From the NCBI GenBank assembly GCA_036435485.1, contig CM071598.1, positions 174,354,148 to 174,418,147 of the forward strand: a stretch of 64,000 nucleotides of DNA. The letters run 5' to 3'. Positions 44,557-57,400 of this stretch are shown piece after piece. The stretch is from Saposhnikovia divaricata (Eukaryota; Streptophyta; Magnoliopsida; Apiales; Apiaceae). Positions within the stretch are counted from its first letter, which is position 1. Every line of letters begins with the position of its first letter. A model generated the notes under the pieces. It was not told where the DNA came from, searched no databases, and saw nothing but the letters and a program-made list of their open reading frames with translations. Both the position numbers and the translations under genes were made by a program.

Positions 44557-47500
44557 TGTAAGAACCCTAATTTTTGGTAATATTTCCTTTTATTTAATAT
44601 CTTGTGACATTGTCATTATGGAACCTTTCTAATCATCCCTGTTGATTAATAGAATTGATTGTCTGAGAAACTGCGTTGTTGCATTTATTATGTTAGATAA
44701 AAAGGAAGATTGTGAAGGCAGGAGTCTTATTGTTAGTAAGATTTATAAAACTTGGGATTTGAGAATGGTTAGAGTATTAAAGGATTTATTAAGAATTAGG
44801 ACGAGGAATTATGGACATTCGAGGAATTTACACAATTAAGTACTTAAGGAATTATAGGGGAAATCTCTACGCGACAAAATATTATTACGAGGAATTAATT
44901 ATGATACGATAGGAAATAAGGATTAAGTGACAACCATTGGTGGAGAAATAATAATACAAGGAAGGATATTGCATGCAAGTGTCATGTAACAAGCTAGTTA
45001 GGAAATGAACTAGAAAGCAAAAAGCATAAAGCATAAAGTAACCATGAATAATTGACTTGTTGGTGCATTATTCTAGGAGACAAAGAGGCATGGTGTATGC
45101 CTAGTCTACTAACCCTAGGGTGTCAACATGTGACACAATACATACACACATCAATACATATCACAATAATACATATCATCATTCAAACACCCAACACAAA
45201 CCAAGAAAACTCCCCCCCCCCCCCCACTTGGAGCAAACTGCTCTCGGCCAAGCAAGAGAAAAGGAAGAAGAAAAATTATTTTCTCCTCTTCCACTACTTC
45301 AAAAATCTCAAGATTAAAACCCAAGCCTCTCCTAAGTGTTGTCAAGGTATGTACTAAGTTTCATAATTTATTTCAAGGTGTAGCTTGGTGAGAAAAATGG
45401 TGAAAGTTGGAGATGTATAGTGACTAACTTAAATCTTGTTTTAGATCTTGAAGTATAAGACTTGTAAAGACCATCCAAGGTGTTCTTGAGGCTTGTAAAG
45501 CTTACCCAAGGTCTTAGAGGCTCAAGAAGGTATAAAAATCACAAACCCTCTTGGTTATGTAGTATTTATAATGTTTGGTAGTAGATCCATGTATATATGA
45601 GCTAATCTTGGTTGTATATGTATTGGATGACATGGATCTTGAGTTTGATGTTGAGATTGTGACTTTTATGATTATGGATAATATATATATCTCCATGAGT
45701 GTTATGAACCATGAATTAAGTGTATTAAGTGTTGGTTGTGTTGTGGAAGTGTGAAAAATGGTTGATCTAAGTAGTTTGTGCTTGCTGAGTTTTGTCCAGG
45801 AGCATTGACCTGTATTGTAACACGATTTTGAACCCCCAAATGTTGTCCCCTGATGTCCTACCATATATTGTTCGAAAGATAATTGAATGTAGTTTCTGGA
45901 AATGTAAGGTTCATGGCTAGGTGATGTATAGATTTTAAGTTATGGCCGGAGGAGTGAATTGTGTTTCTGGATTCCGGACTGCACTAAGTGACCCCCTTGT
46001 GAAACTTGTTTAAACCCCTAAAAATATATGTGGGATCATGGAAAAATTTGAGAATGTAGGGAATGCAGTGGTGAAGACCACCCAAAAAGAATTGGATTAA
46101 AATATGAATTTTTGGATTTTATAAAAATGCTAGAGTAAAATTCGCGCAAGGGAAAAAGTCGATTAGTGGAGCAAAATTCTAGGGTTAGTGGTTATGATTC
46201 GAAAGTGGTAACTAAATTAAGTCGATTAAGTGACGAGCGTAATCGAGTGATGACATGAACCTATAGTGGGGCTAGAGAGTCATAAGACGAAGTCGTTAAG
46301 TTAATTCCGTACCCCCTAAAACCCCGTAATTAAAGAGATATTGTTAAGGTACTAACGAGCGGTTATTGCTTATGTATAGATCGTTCGAATCCGCACGCTC
46401 GACCACCCCAACCAAACCAAGGCAAGTTTACTTTTCAAAACTTATCCATATACAAGGACTTTTACTGTTGTGTTTGTAGTTTGCAAATTATATCAAATGC
46501 TATGTTTATCGAAGTATTGATACAATTGAGATTGAACAAGTACATGTATGCTTTTACCCCTTGAACTTAGATTGAAATGTTTTCTTCGGACAACGACTCT
46601 AGCAATAGAGGTCGTAGCGGTCCGTATATACTATTGACCGGGGAGCGGTATATTATTATATCGTATCTAGATTGCGAAAACCCGAAGGGTCATTCGGGTG
46701 GTATCGTATACTCAAATAACTATTGTTATATCTTCGTAAATACTCGAAACCCTATCTTGGATTAAAAATTATTTTATCGAATAATTGTTTTATTAATTAT
46801 TAATATTAAATCTTAAAATACTATTTATTAATCATTGTTCATTATTTAAAGACAAAGTTAATCCAATATACTTTTTAATACTTTCAAACTCGAACTCTTT
46901 CGAACTCAAAACATTTTCGAAAACCCCCGGTCAGATTCTGCTTCTTGTATGATTTCAAGAATCATCGGTCGACTGATGTCGGACCTCAATTACTCTGTTT
47001 TCAATCAAAATCAAGTTTTAAAAGAAAAGAAAAAGGGACTCTGGCAGGTGTGGGAACCGTTGACGAACGATTCCCGGGATGTGTAAGCGGCCGTGAGCCA
47101 GGCGGTCCATCACTTATTATTCCGGCCCAGGTGTTGCCGAAGGATGATTACGGATGTAGTTTTCATCGAGGGTGATTACGGATGTAGTTTTCACCCGAGG
47201 GATAGTTACGGATGTAGTTTCTATCCTTCTACCGGTAGAGAAGACCCGCGGATTATTGGACTTGGATGTGGCGACTGATCATCGTCAATCCTTGTCAGGT
47301 TTTTATGTTTTCTTCCAGTCCCATCCTCCACTTTGGAAAAATACTCAAACACTGCTTCTTGGGCCTAAGTGCCAAGTTGCCGATAGTGTGGTTTTTGATG
47401 AGAAAGTATTGACATAGTGCAGTATCTAGAACTGCAAGATTTTCTATAAAGATTGGCACGTGTTAGTGCACTCTTGCAATTGTTTCAAGAACGAAATGTT

Positions 47501-48225
47501 TTTGTATGAGAAACCTTCTAAGTTAATGGAAGGAAAGAGGTTTGCAATGATGTATTCCCTGTACAGTATGTTAATCGTAGAGTGTTTTGCCGAAAATGAT
47601 ATACTCATATGTATATATTTTCAAACTTGAGATATATTGAAATGGGAACCTTATAAAGGGTTCATATGTTATTCTAAAGCTCCTTAGTGAGTATAGATGT
47701 TTTATTCAAACTCGGGCATATACATTGTCCAATTATGTTTTGAAATCTGAGATATATACTCATATAGTTGGGAATGTTTTCGAAATAAACCACATTATTA
47801 TTTTACAAAATGGTGAACTTGCTGAGCATTATGTAGCTCATTCTTGCTTTATAAAAACTTTTCAGAAAGAGAAGAATTTGGCCGATTAACTCCGCACCAG
47901 CAGAAGAGGAGTAGAAGATTTACCCCGGAGATGATTTAGTTCCTGATAAATACTACAGAGTAGTCTGATAGGTTTTCAACTGTAATAGTAAGACTTGTCT
48001 TCAAGAGTAGTTGTATAGTGGAATTGCGTAAGACTCTGATTGTACAAATGAATTGTAATATTTAGTGGCACTTTTGATTATCGTTTCTGAGGCTCTAACT
48101 TGTTTGTGTGTAAGATTCAGGTCTGGATTGATGTATTGTTGAGTTGTAAAGTTAATACAGGTGTGATATGGTTGGATGATGATGTGACGACCTGGATCTT
48201 TGACCTCAGATTTGGGGGCGTCACA
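44557..48225 (+). repeat. E3 5' LTR (3669 bp)
   Basis: Starts TGTAAGAACCCTAATTTTTG and ends GGGGGCGTCACA. Contains a poly-C run (near 45211), a purine/pyrimidine-rich leader ending CAAGGTATGT (splice-donor-like, near 45345), and three 29-bp repeats at 47142-47226. ORFs inside (62-116 codons) are repeated in both LTRs and show no known domain. Confidence 0.93.
47142..47226. repeat. Three 29-bp repeats in E3 LTR
   Basis: TTACGGATGTAGTTT occurs at 47148, 47177 and 47206 with period 29. The same triplet is present in the 3' LTR at about 57000-57084, so it predates insertion. Confidence 0.9.
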
Positions 48226-48229
48226 GAAA

Positions 48230-48241
48230 TGGTATCAGAGC
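48230..48241 (+). other. E3 primer-binding site (tRNA-iMet type)
   Basis: TGGTATCAGAGC lies four bases after the 5' LTR end. Confidence 0.93.
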
Positions 48242-50084
48242 GATAAGTTACAGTACTCAGAAATGAGAGTGTTGAGAGTTAAGTCTAAGTAGGAGAATGA
48301 CATAAGAGATCGTAGTAAACTTATGATTGGACTACCGGAAGAGGTACCGGTGAGTAGAATGGATTGGAGTGTTACTGAAGGTATTATACTAGGGTCGATA
48401 GAATCCTTAGAGACCTTCAGAATGATGAATAGAGGTTTGAGAGTCGTACATGACCTATCATAGGTAATGATATAGGAAGCAGGGCGAAATCTCGAGAGCA
48501 GCTGAGGTAGAGGCGATATTGCCAATATGATCGGATGACTAGGCTGGCATAAATTTTGTGGCCATATTTCTCCATAGTTTAGGAGGCGGCATTTTAAGAA
48601 TCAAGAAGTTTGGACTTCCCTACATAATTAAGGGTACTTAGTACTTGGATTAATGAAAGTCTTTTACTTTGGCTATAAGATCCGATTTTCGATAAGTAAC
48701 GGGTTTACCTGAAAGTTGGTCACTATGTCGTTGTGGACTTCATTACCCTTGATGGCGAATTTTACATGTGTTATACGAGAATGTTATCACAAGACGAGCG
48801 TGCTAGATAACTCCACGTATGATTCGGACGCTAGAGCATGGTAGTTCAACTTAGAGAACAAATAAGTGGGATTAACAAAGGGACTCAAGGGAAGTTGAAC
48901 ATGGTTGCAACGAGCGATACAGTGATCTCAGAGTCTACCAAAAGAAAAGACCAGCGGGTCTAGAGTGGGATCCTTTGATAGAGATGTTAGCAGGGACTAC
49001 GTATATATGTATTGTAGACCTCAATATTTTTGGTATATGTTCACATACACACACCCGCCACTGAACCTATGGACTGCACTGAGATCCCTGAGAGATCTCT
49101 TTGATCTGTTCCCAGGGGGAACTGGCCACTTGTGATTCATGTTGGAAGGCATGAAGTAGGACCCTATGGACTTTGCAGGTGTCCCCGAAATGATGTGAAG
49201 TTTGGTTTTCAAGATAAAGCACGGAAATGACAGATATATTTGTGAAACCCTAACTCGATAAATGACTTTAAGATGATGATTAAGAGACGCACTAGTTGGT
49301 GTCTTGTATTACGAAGATGAAGAGATGGAGTACCCTCATAGTGGTGATAATGAGATGCACGAATGATTATTTTGATAACTACCGGCTGGTGCACTACTTC
49401 ATTTTAAACTGTTCACTAACCATGTTACCTCGATTAGCTTATATCAGGTAACCCTCCTAGCTTTCTACTACAAACTTGTGGAATAACAACCAGTGATATA
49501 CTTTCTCTAAACCGGGACTCATCCAAAGTATCTTAATTGAGCCCGAGCATTCTATTTGAAGTTTATAATCATTTCTGCTCAGGACTATTTACACCCTCTT
49601 TCAATTATCCAAGGAATGTTCCACAAATATTTCCTTAATTAATCGACGAATACTACTTAACGAATATCGATGTTTGATTGCTTCTTTCATACTTGCATTC
49701 TTCAGTTGAGCTCATAAATATTCAACAAATTACTGAGGACATGGATGATCTAATGTCCAGACATCCCTTATGAATTCTTTTCTTCTATTCAAGATGAGAT
49801 TGTACATCGTACATTGGAATCATAGTAAGGATATCATTTTGAGATTGGTATTCCGAATTTAATTCTATTGTCGGATCTGGTAAAGCATGTGTACGGAGGC
49901 ACCCTTGGGTGGACCGTTTCGCTGGTAAGTAATATTTGGTGAGAGGTTATCGATTGTTCCGATACCTAGAACATTCTCTTCAGATTTTATAGTTTTCTTT
50001 TTTCAAACTTAATAACTTCTTATTTTCATTCGTTGTCTGAGAAGCCTAAAGTTTCTTCAATGGCTACGAAGTTGAAATTCCATT

Positions 50085-50249
50085 CTAGCCAATTGAAACT
50101 GGCTAGTCGATATGTCAATATGAATGACTAGTTGATTGTTCTAACTAGTCAAAATTGTAATGTTGTGAAGAACACCTAGCTAATTGTCCTAGCTAGTGGT
50201 GATGTCTCAAACAGGTGAACTAGCAAATTTTGTCTAGCTAGTTGCTAGT
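50085..50249. repeat. Array of four short hairpins with CTAG cores
   Basis: CTAGCC/GGCTAG (50085-50106), GACTAGTT/AACTAGTC (50126-50150), CTAGCTA/TAGCTAG (50176-50196) and ACTAGCA/TGCTAGT (50219-50249). All four have perfect 6-8 bp stems, occur about 40-50 bp apart, and centre on CTAG. The word CTAG is otherwise scattered. Confidence 0.75.
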
Positions 50250-53200
50250 GTTTCTTGAAAGGACTAGTTATTGTTTCACTGGTCCAACTCCCAATCTAAT
50301 TCATTCAGCAATTCCGCAATGCATTTTGCATGTGGTAAAATATGATGATGAAAGTTTTGACGAATAATTTGATTGAGACCTAGTGAGGTCGCCCATTCAA
50401 CTTGAATTCTTCCCATCTTCGTACCAGACTTTATATCACTTGAATATTTTATTCTTTCATTCACACAATGAGAATTCATTTGAAACCACTGATTACTTGA
50501 ATGATAAACTACTTCATTCTTTAATTGTCATGGAGTAGAATTGCTTTCTATTGGCTGACCTTCATCAATGCGACTTTAGATTTCCTCTTATTATTCAGGA
50601 GGAAAAGTATCCACCCAATGTAAGAATTGTATAAAGACCGTCTTTATGACTTTTGTACCCAACAATCATTGCCCTTGTGCAACATTCTCTATGGTGTCAT
50701 ATTACAGAATTATCAGGACGGGAAGGAATAAACCTTGTTGTATTCTTTCTGTCCATCCTTACATCTCCAAAAATCGAGACTCCTAGTATTTGGAACCATC
50801 AACATTCTTGGAACATCCAATGTGGAATTCTTATTGAGATTATCTATTGGACCTTGTTATTTTGGAAACCGTTCCTTTCAAAGTGATTACTCTAAGGTGA
50901 ACGGGAGGTACAATTGTGAACCGTTACACCAATATGAGATCAAAAACCAAATGTTGTAATTGTGCAGCCAGAGCGTTATGCCGAGTAATTATTGAAGTAG
51001 AGATAACATGTCAGGGCATACCACAAGACCTTTAATATTGGTGTGGGGAAAGTTATAAGAAATGATGAGGTGGTTGGGAGCACGCTCCTACCAACCGTTG
51101 TCAGGATGTTATATTAATGAATTCTGGAGTTACCAAGCCTTTTCCTGATCCAAGAAATGCAAATCGATTGCGATGTAAAACATATCCTTAGAAGAAACTA
51201 CCTGGAAGTGAGATGGACAAGAAAGGAAGAAATATCATGGCAAGAATGTGAAGCTTTATTTAGCTAAAAGGGATTGATGCACATAGAGAGACATAAAGTT
51301 TAACAGGCCCCTAATAGCAAATGGATGCATGGATATATGACAATGATCCTTCGAGATTACCACCTAATCAAGTTTATTGGGAATCGCAGTAGCATGCAGA
51401 CCTCAGGCTGTTTGGCGCCAGTTGTGAAGGAGGACGAGCATATGACATCTTACATATACCATCGAGAACTGATACCCTTATCGGAAATGGAGGAATTGTT
51501 GACTAGTTAAAATGAGTAGTTGTTTTTCAAAGATAAGGTTGAAGAGAAGGTTTTACCCACTCAAGATCGACCTCTGTACTGTGCCAAAGTTGGCATTTCA
51601 CATTAATATAAACGTTATAAAATTGTGGTAGTATCGTTTGAATGGACTAATGAGTCAGAAGCCTTTATGGATTAATGAATAAAGTTTTAAGAATGATATG
51701 AGAGATTAGTAACAACCTCGTTGTTAGCTATACTTTATAATGAGAAGAGGACTTTGAGAGTCACGATGATGCGTCTTTCAAGAGTTTAAGAGGTATGTCG
51801 ATGCAGTAGAAAGGGGATGATAGCCTATACTTCTAAACAACATAAAGGTTACGGGATAGGATATACTAACTGTGAGTCTGGGATTAGTCATGATGGCGTT
51901 CACGCATAAAACTGAGACGTTAACTTTATGAGAAAAGTGTGAAAGTTTTCCACAAGTGCCATAAGTATATCTTCATATTAGGACTAAACATAAGAAAGAG
52001 AAGGTGACGAAAGGGAGCAGGGAGTATAATGGAGAAATTTGTTATTTCCCAGGAAAGGCCAGTGTGGTGGCCGATACCTATAGAAGGGATTATTCGAAAT
52101 TGGAATTCAGTCAGTATTGACCAAGAAAATAGAGTATATACAATAAAGAATAATGTTAGAAGAAAATGACTAAATTATGGGGAAGGACAAAGATGTACAG
52201 AGAATTAAGAGAATGTTTGGCAAACAGATATGAAGAATGGTATTGGCAAACTATTAAGTATGAACGCAACATGTCAAAAACAAAATGATAGAGATCTAGT
52301 GGATCAATTCCGCCCGTAGAAAATCTTGAACGTGGACAGAATTATAATGAATTTCATGAGTAGGTCGCCAAAGACCGAGCCAAGAGATGGCCCTAGTTGA
52401 TTTATAATTGCTGGACCAAGTGATTTACCTACGAGAGACTTTCCATTGAGAAGATTATCGAATATTATACGGGAGAGATGGTGGTACAATATGAAACTTC
52501 TGCAGCGATCACGTCAGATAAAGACTTAAGGTTAAACTTAGAATATTGAAGGTGCTTTTGGGTATATTTAACAAAGAAATTGAGCGTATGTACTAATTTG
52601 ATCTGTGGTTGACGGACAGGGAAGAAGAATTGTCCAGACGATTGAAATTATATTTAGTGTCGTGCCTAAGGCTTCACGGGGCAGTCGAGAATAAAAACTT
52701 ATCCATGAAATGAATGTTGTTATCACGATCATCGCCATGCGAACGTAAGGACGTCTCCTGTAGAGCGTGCTGTGAAAGAAGAAGTTCGCTTCTCTTGCGT
52801 TACGACGAAGTCAAGGAACGAGGGACATAGTAGCTGAACTGGTTCGACATATACCGAAGACTATACAGTATCCATAGCAAGTCGTAACGGCTGACGGGAG
52901 GCAACACATGCCTGCTAATCAAGCGAAGGAATAGGAGGAATACCGTGCGTACTGACATTGTCTCAGATTACAAAACACGACCACAAAGCATTCACGGGCC
53001 AACGATACAAGGACTCAACACGGATACTATGAACAAGGTAGAAGGGGAACGTGTAAGTAGTGGGATAGAAATTTTTAGAACAACCGATAAGGAATACAGG
53101 TCGAGGAGAGTTTGCGTTGAGGAACAACATTAAGGCATTGGTGAGACGAAGGGAGAGAACAATAGGGTTGAAGTGTCAACCCGAGAGTTGGAAAAGGTAA

Positions 53201-53251
53201 GGTTGGAATTGTATCCACAACTATTATCCTTAGGTTCTTAAGATAGAATCC

Positions 53252-53300
53252 TTTTAAGGAGAGGAGACTGCATTAACCCTAACTTTCGGGAATATTCGAA
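53252..53300 (+). other. Second, older polypurine tract and LTR-start relic
   Basis: AATCCTTTTAAGGAGAGGAG then ACTGCATTAACCCTAAC and TTCGGGAATATTC matches E3's own 3' junction (AATCCTTTTAAGGAGGGGAG, GCTGTAAGAACCCTAAT, TTTGGTAATATT). It marks the 3' end of a related element fused to integrase sequence about 150 bp further on. Confidence 0.6.
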
Positions 53301-53457
53301 ACCTGGACGAATAGTAATTTTATGGGTGAATGAGAAATTTTTGCAATCACGATATGTATGAATTATTAAATGAAGATTTCTAATTGATATTACGTCTTTA
53401 CGGTACAGACGTGTGAATGTAAAAGTCATTAGTTTTTTTTGAAACCCATTATTTCGA

Positions 53458-54383
53458 ATGGTCAAATTTTATGAGATATCTGAGGAGATCGTGGTAAGGC
53501 ATGGGGTTCCTGTGAGCATTGCATCTGGGAGAGACCCAAGGTTCAACTCCAGGTTTTGGAGGAGTTTTCAGGATTGTGTGGGGACCAAGTTAAACATGAG
53601 TACTGCATACCACCCCAATCAGACGGACAGAGCGAGAGAACCATCCAGACCATAGTGGACATGTTGAGAGTATGTGCCATCGATTTTAAGGGAAGTTGGG
53701 ATGACCACTTGCCGTTGATCGAATTTTCCTACAACAACAGTTACCATGCGAGTATAGGCATGCCCCCATATGAAGCTTTATACGGACGATGATGTCGGTC
53801 TCCCTTATGTTGGGAAGAGGTTGGAGAGCGGAAGATTTTAGGACCTGAACTGGTCCAACAGACAAGAGAAACTATCGAACTCATAAGAGGACGGCTGGTA
53901 GCGGCCCAAGACAGACAGAAGAAGTATGCGGACCAGACCCGCAAGGACAAAGAATATGAGGTAGGAGAGTTTGTGATGTTAAAAGTATCACCGTGGAAGG
54001 GATTGATGAGATTTGGTAAGAAAGGAAAACTAAGCCCGAGATTTATTGGACCTTTTGAGATCTTGAAACGAGTTGGGAAGTTAGCCTATGAATTGGCTTT
54101 ACCCCCGAGCTTGCAGCAAGTACATAATGTGTTCCATGTGTCCATGCTACGACCCTACTATACCGACTTCCGACATGTGATAGAACATGATCAAGTGGAT
54201 CTGCAACCAGACTTAACATATGTAGAGCAACCTGTAGAAATCATGGATAGAAAAGAACAGGTGCTGAGGAACAAGATTGTCAAATTAGTGAGAGTTTTGT
54301 GGAGGAATCAGAATGTCGAAGAATCAACATGGGAACTAGAGAGCGCGATGCGTGTAAAGCACCCCCAACTGTTTTCAACCTGA
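53458..54383 (+). pseudogene. pol: E3 integrase C-terminal half with chromodomain-like tail
   Basis: Starts mid-core (RHGVPVSIASGRDPRFNSRFW holds the second catalytic Asp); the first Asp and zinc finger are missing. TAYHPNQTDR then frame shifts near 53635 to QSERTIQTIVDML (catalytic Glu). A TGA at 53790 (YGR*CRSPLCW) interrupts. The C-terminal GPF motif (FIGPFEILKRVG, HNVFHVSMLRPY) precedes a tail VEIMDRKEQVLRNK...VLWRNQNVEESTWE, the chromodomain-like end of Tekay-type chromoviruses. It ends 33 bp before the 3' LTR. Confidence 0.88.
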
Positions 54384-54403
54384 TTCCGAGACGGAATCCT
54401 TTT

Positions 54404-54416
54404 AAGGAGGGGAGGC
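54404..54416 (+). other. E3 polypurine tract
   Basis: AAGGAGGGGAGGC directly precedes the 3' LTR at 54417. Confidence 0.88.
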
Positions 54417-57400
54417 TGTAAGAACCCTAATTTTTGGTAATATTTCCTTTTATTTAATATCTTGTGACATTGTCATTATGAAACCTTTCTAATCATCCCT
54501 GTTGATTAATAGAATTGATTGTCTGAGAAACTGCGTTGTTGCATTTATTATGTTAGATAAAAAGGAAGATTGTGAAGGCAGAAGTCTTATTGTTAGTAAG
54601 ATTTATAAAACTTGGGATTTGAGAATGGTTAGAGTATTAAAGGATTTATTAAGAATTAGGACGAGGAATTATGGACATTCGAGGAATTTACACAATTAAG
54701 TACTTAAGGAATTATAGGGGAAATCTCTACGCGACAAAATATTATTACGAGGAATTAATTATGATACGATAGGAAATAAGGATTAAGTGACAACCATTGG
54801 TGGAGAAATAATAATACAAGGAAGGATATTGCATGCAAGTGTCATGTAACAAGCTAGTTAGGAAATGAACTAGAAAGCAAAAAGCATAAAGCATAAAGTA
54901 ACCATGAATAAGTGACTTGTTGGTGCATTATTCTAGGAGACAAAGAGGCATGGTGTATGCCTAGTCTACTAACCCTAGGGTGTCAACATGTGACACAATA
55001 CATACACACATCAATACATATCACAATAATACATATCATCATTCAAACACCCAACACAAACCAAGAAAACTCCCCCCCCCCCACTTGGAGCAAACTGCTC
55101 TCGGCCAAGCAAGAGAAAAGGAAGAAGAAAAATTATTTTCTCCTCTTCCACTACTTCAAAAATCTCAAGATTAAAACCCAAGCCTCTCCTAAGTGTTGTT
55201 AAGGTATGTACTAAGTTTCATAATTTATTTCAAGGTGTAGCTTGGTGAGAAAAATGGTGAAAGTTGGAGATGTATAGTGACTAACTTAAATCTTGTTTTA
55301 GATCTTGAAGTATAAGACTTGTAAAGACCATCCAAGGTGTTCTTGAGGCTTGTAAAGCTTACCCAAGGTCTTAGAGGCTCAAGAAGGTATAAAAATCACA
55401 AACCCTCTTGGTTATGTAGTATTTATAATGTTTGGTAGTAGATCCATGTATATATGAGCTAATCTTGGTTGTATATGTATTGGATGACATGGATCTTGAG
55501 TTTGATGTTGAGATTGTGACTTTTATGATTATGGATAATATATATATCTCCATGAGTGTTATGAACCATGAATTAAGTGTATTAAGTGTTGGTTGTGTTG
55601 TGGAAGTGTGAAAAATGGTTGATCTAAGTAGTTTGTGCTTGCTGAGTTTTGTCCAGGAGCATTTACCTGTATTGTAACACGATTTTGAACCCCCAAATGT
55701 TGTCCCCTGATGTCCTACCATATATTGTTCGGAAGATAATTGAATGTAGTTTCTGGAAATGTAAGGTTCATGGCTAGGTGATGTATAGATTTTAAGTTAT
55801 GGCCGGAGGAGTGAATTGTGTTTCTGGATTCCGGACTGCACTAAGTGACCCCCTTGTGAACCTTGTTTAAACCCCTAAAAATATATGTGGGATCATGGAA
55901 AAATTTGAGAATGTAGGGAATGCAGTGGTGAAGACCACCCAAAAAGAATTGGATTAAAATATAAATTTTTGGATTTTATAAAAATGCTAGAGTAAAATTC
56001 GCGCAAGGGAAAAAGTCGATTAGTGGAGCAAAATTCTAGGGTTAGTGGTTATGATTCGAAAGTGGTAACTAAATTAAGTCGATTAAGTGACGAGCGTAAT
56101 CGAGTGATGACATGAACCTATAGTGGGGCTAGAGAGTCATAAGACGAAGTCGTTAAGTTAATTCCGTACCCCCTAAAACCCCGTAATTAAAGAGATATTG
56201 TTAAGGTACTAACGAGCGGTTATTGCTTATGTATAGATCGTTCGAATCCGCACGCTCGACCACCCCAACCAAACCAAGGCAAGTTTACTTTTCAAAACTT
56301 ATCCATATACAAGGACTTTTACTGTTGTGTTTGTAGTTTGCAAATTATATCAAATGCTATGTTTATCGAAGTATTGATACAATTGAGATTGAACAAGTAC
56401 ATGTATGCTTTTACCCCTTGAACTTAGATTGAAATGTTTTCTTCGGACAACGACTCTAGCAATAGAGGTCGTAGCGGTCCGTATATACTATTGACCGGGG
56501 AGCGGTATATTATTATATCGTATCTAGATTGCGAAAACCCGAAGGGTCATTCGGGTGGTATCGTATACTCAAATAACTATTGTTATATCTTCGTAAATAC
56601 TCGAAACCCTATCTTGGATTAAAAGTTTATTTTATCGAATAATTATTTTATTAATTATTAATATTAAATCTTAAAATACTATTTATTAATCATTGTTCAT
56701 TATTTAAAGACAAAGTTAATCCAAGATACTTTTTAATACTTTCAAACTCGAACTCTTTCGAACTCAAAACATTTTCGAAAACCCCCGGTCAGATTCTGCT
56801 TCTTGTATGATTTCAAGAATCATCAGTCGACTGATGTCGGACCTCAATTACTCTGTTTTCAATCAAAATCAAGTTTTAAAAGAAAAGAAAAAGGGACTCT
56901 GGCAGGTGTGGGAACCGTTGACGAACGATTCCCGGGATGTGTAAGCGGCCGTGAGCCAGGCGGTCCATCACTTATTATTCCGGCCCAGGTGTTGCCGAAG
57001 GATGATTACGGATGTAGTTTTCATCGAGGGTGATTACGGATGTAGTTTTCACCTGAGGGATAGTTACGGATGTAGTTTCTATCCTTCTACCGGTAGAGAA
57101 GACCCGCGGATTATTGGACTTGGATGTGGCGACTGATCATCGTCAATCCTTGTCAGGTTTTTATGTTTTCTTCCAGTCCCATCCTCCACTTTGGAAAAAT
57201 ACTCAAACACTGCTTCTTGGGCCTAAGTGCCAAGTTGCCGATAGTGTGGTTTTTGATGAGAAAGTATTGACATAGTGCAGTATCTAGAACTGCAAGATTT
57301 TCTATAAAGATTGGCACGTGTTAGTGCACTCTTGCAATTGTTTCAAAGAACGAAATGTTTTTGTATGAGAAACCTTCTAAGTTAATGGAAGGAAAGAGGT

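Larger units (their letters stand above)
48242..53457 (+). pseudogene. E3 interior: heavily degenerate relic of gag-pol
   Basis: No open frame over about 100 codons. Relics in the expected order can be seen: IAYTSKQHKG near 51820 and PGKASVVADT near 52045 (RNase H, compare IAYASRQL and PGKANVVADAL in relatives), and near 52615 a diverged GACAGGGAAGAAG-GTCCAGAC stretch like the integrase GQSERTIQT codons. Then a polypurine-tract-like AAGGAGAGGAGAC at 53252-53264. So an older element with a complete order is buried here. An array of CTAG hairpins lies at 50085-50249. Confidence 0.6.

Noticed and set aside
44642..44839. 65-codon ORF identical in both E3 LTRs (also 54502-54699)
   Set aside because: Identity follows from LTR duplication; no start context or known motif, so not called a gene.
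45052..45864. ORFs of 96-116 codons in E3's LTR, repeated at 54912-55721
   Set aside because: They persist only because the LTRs are near-identical; the poly-C indel shifts one of them between copies, and there is no domain.
48235..49212. Minus-strand ORFs in E3 interior as genes
   Set aside because: Short, no domains, opposite to the element and in degenerate sequence.
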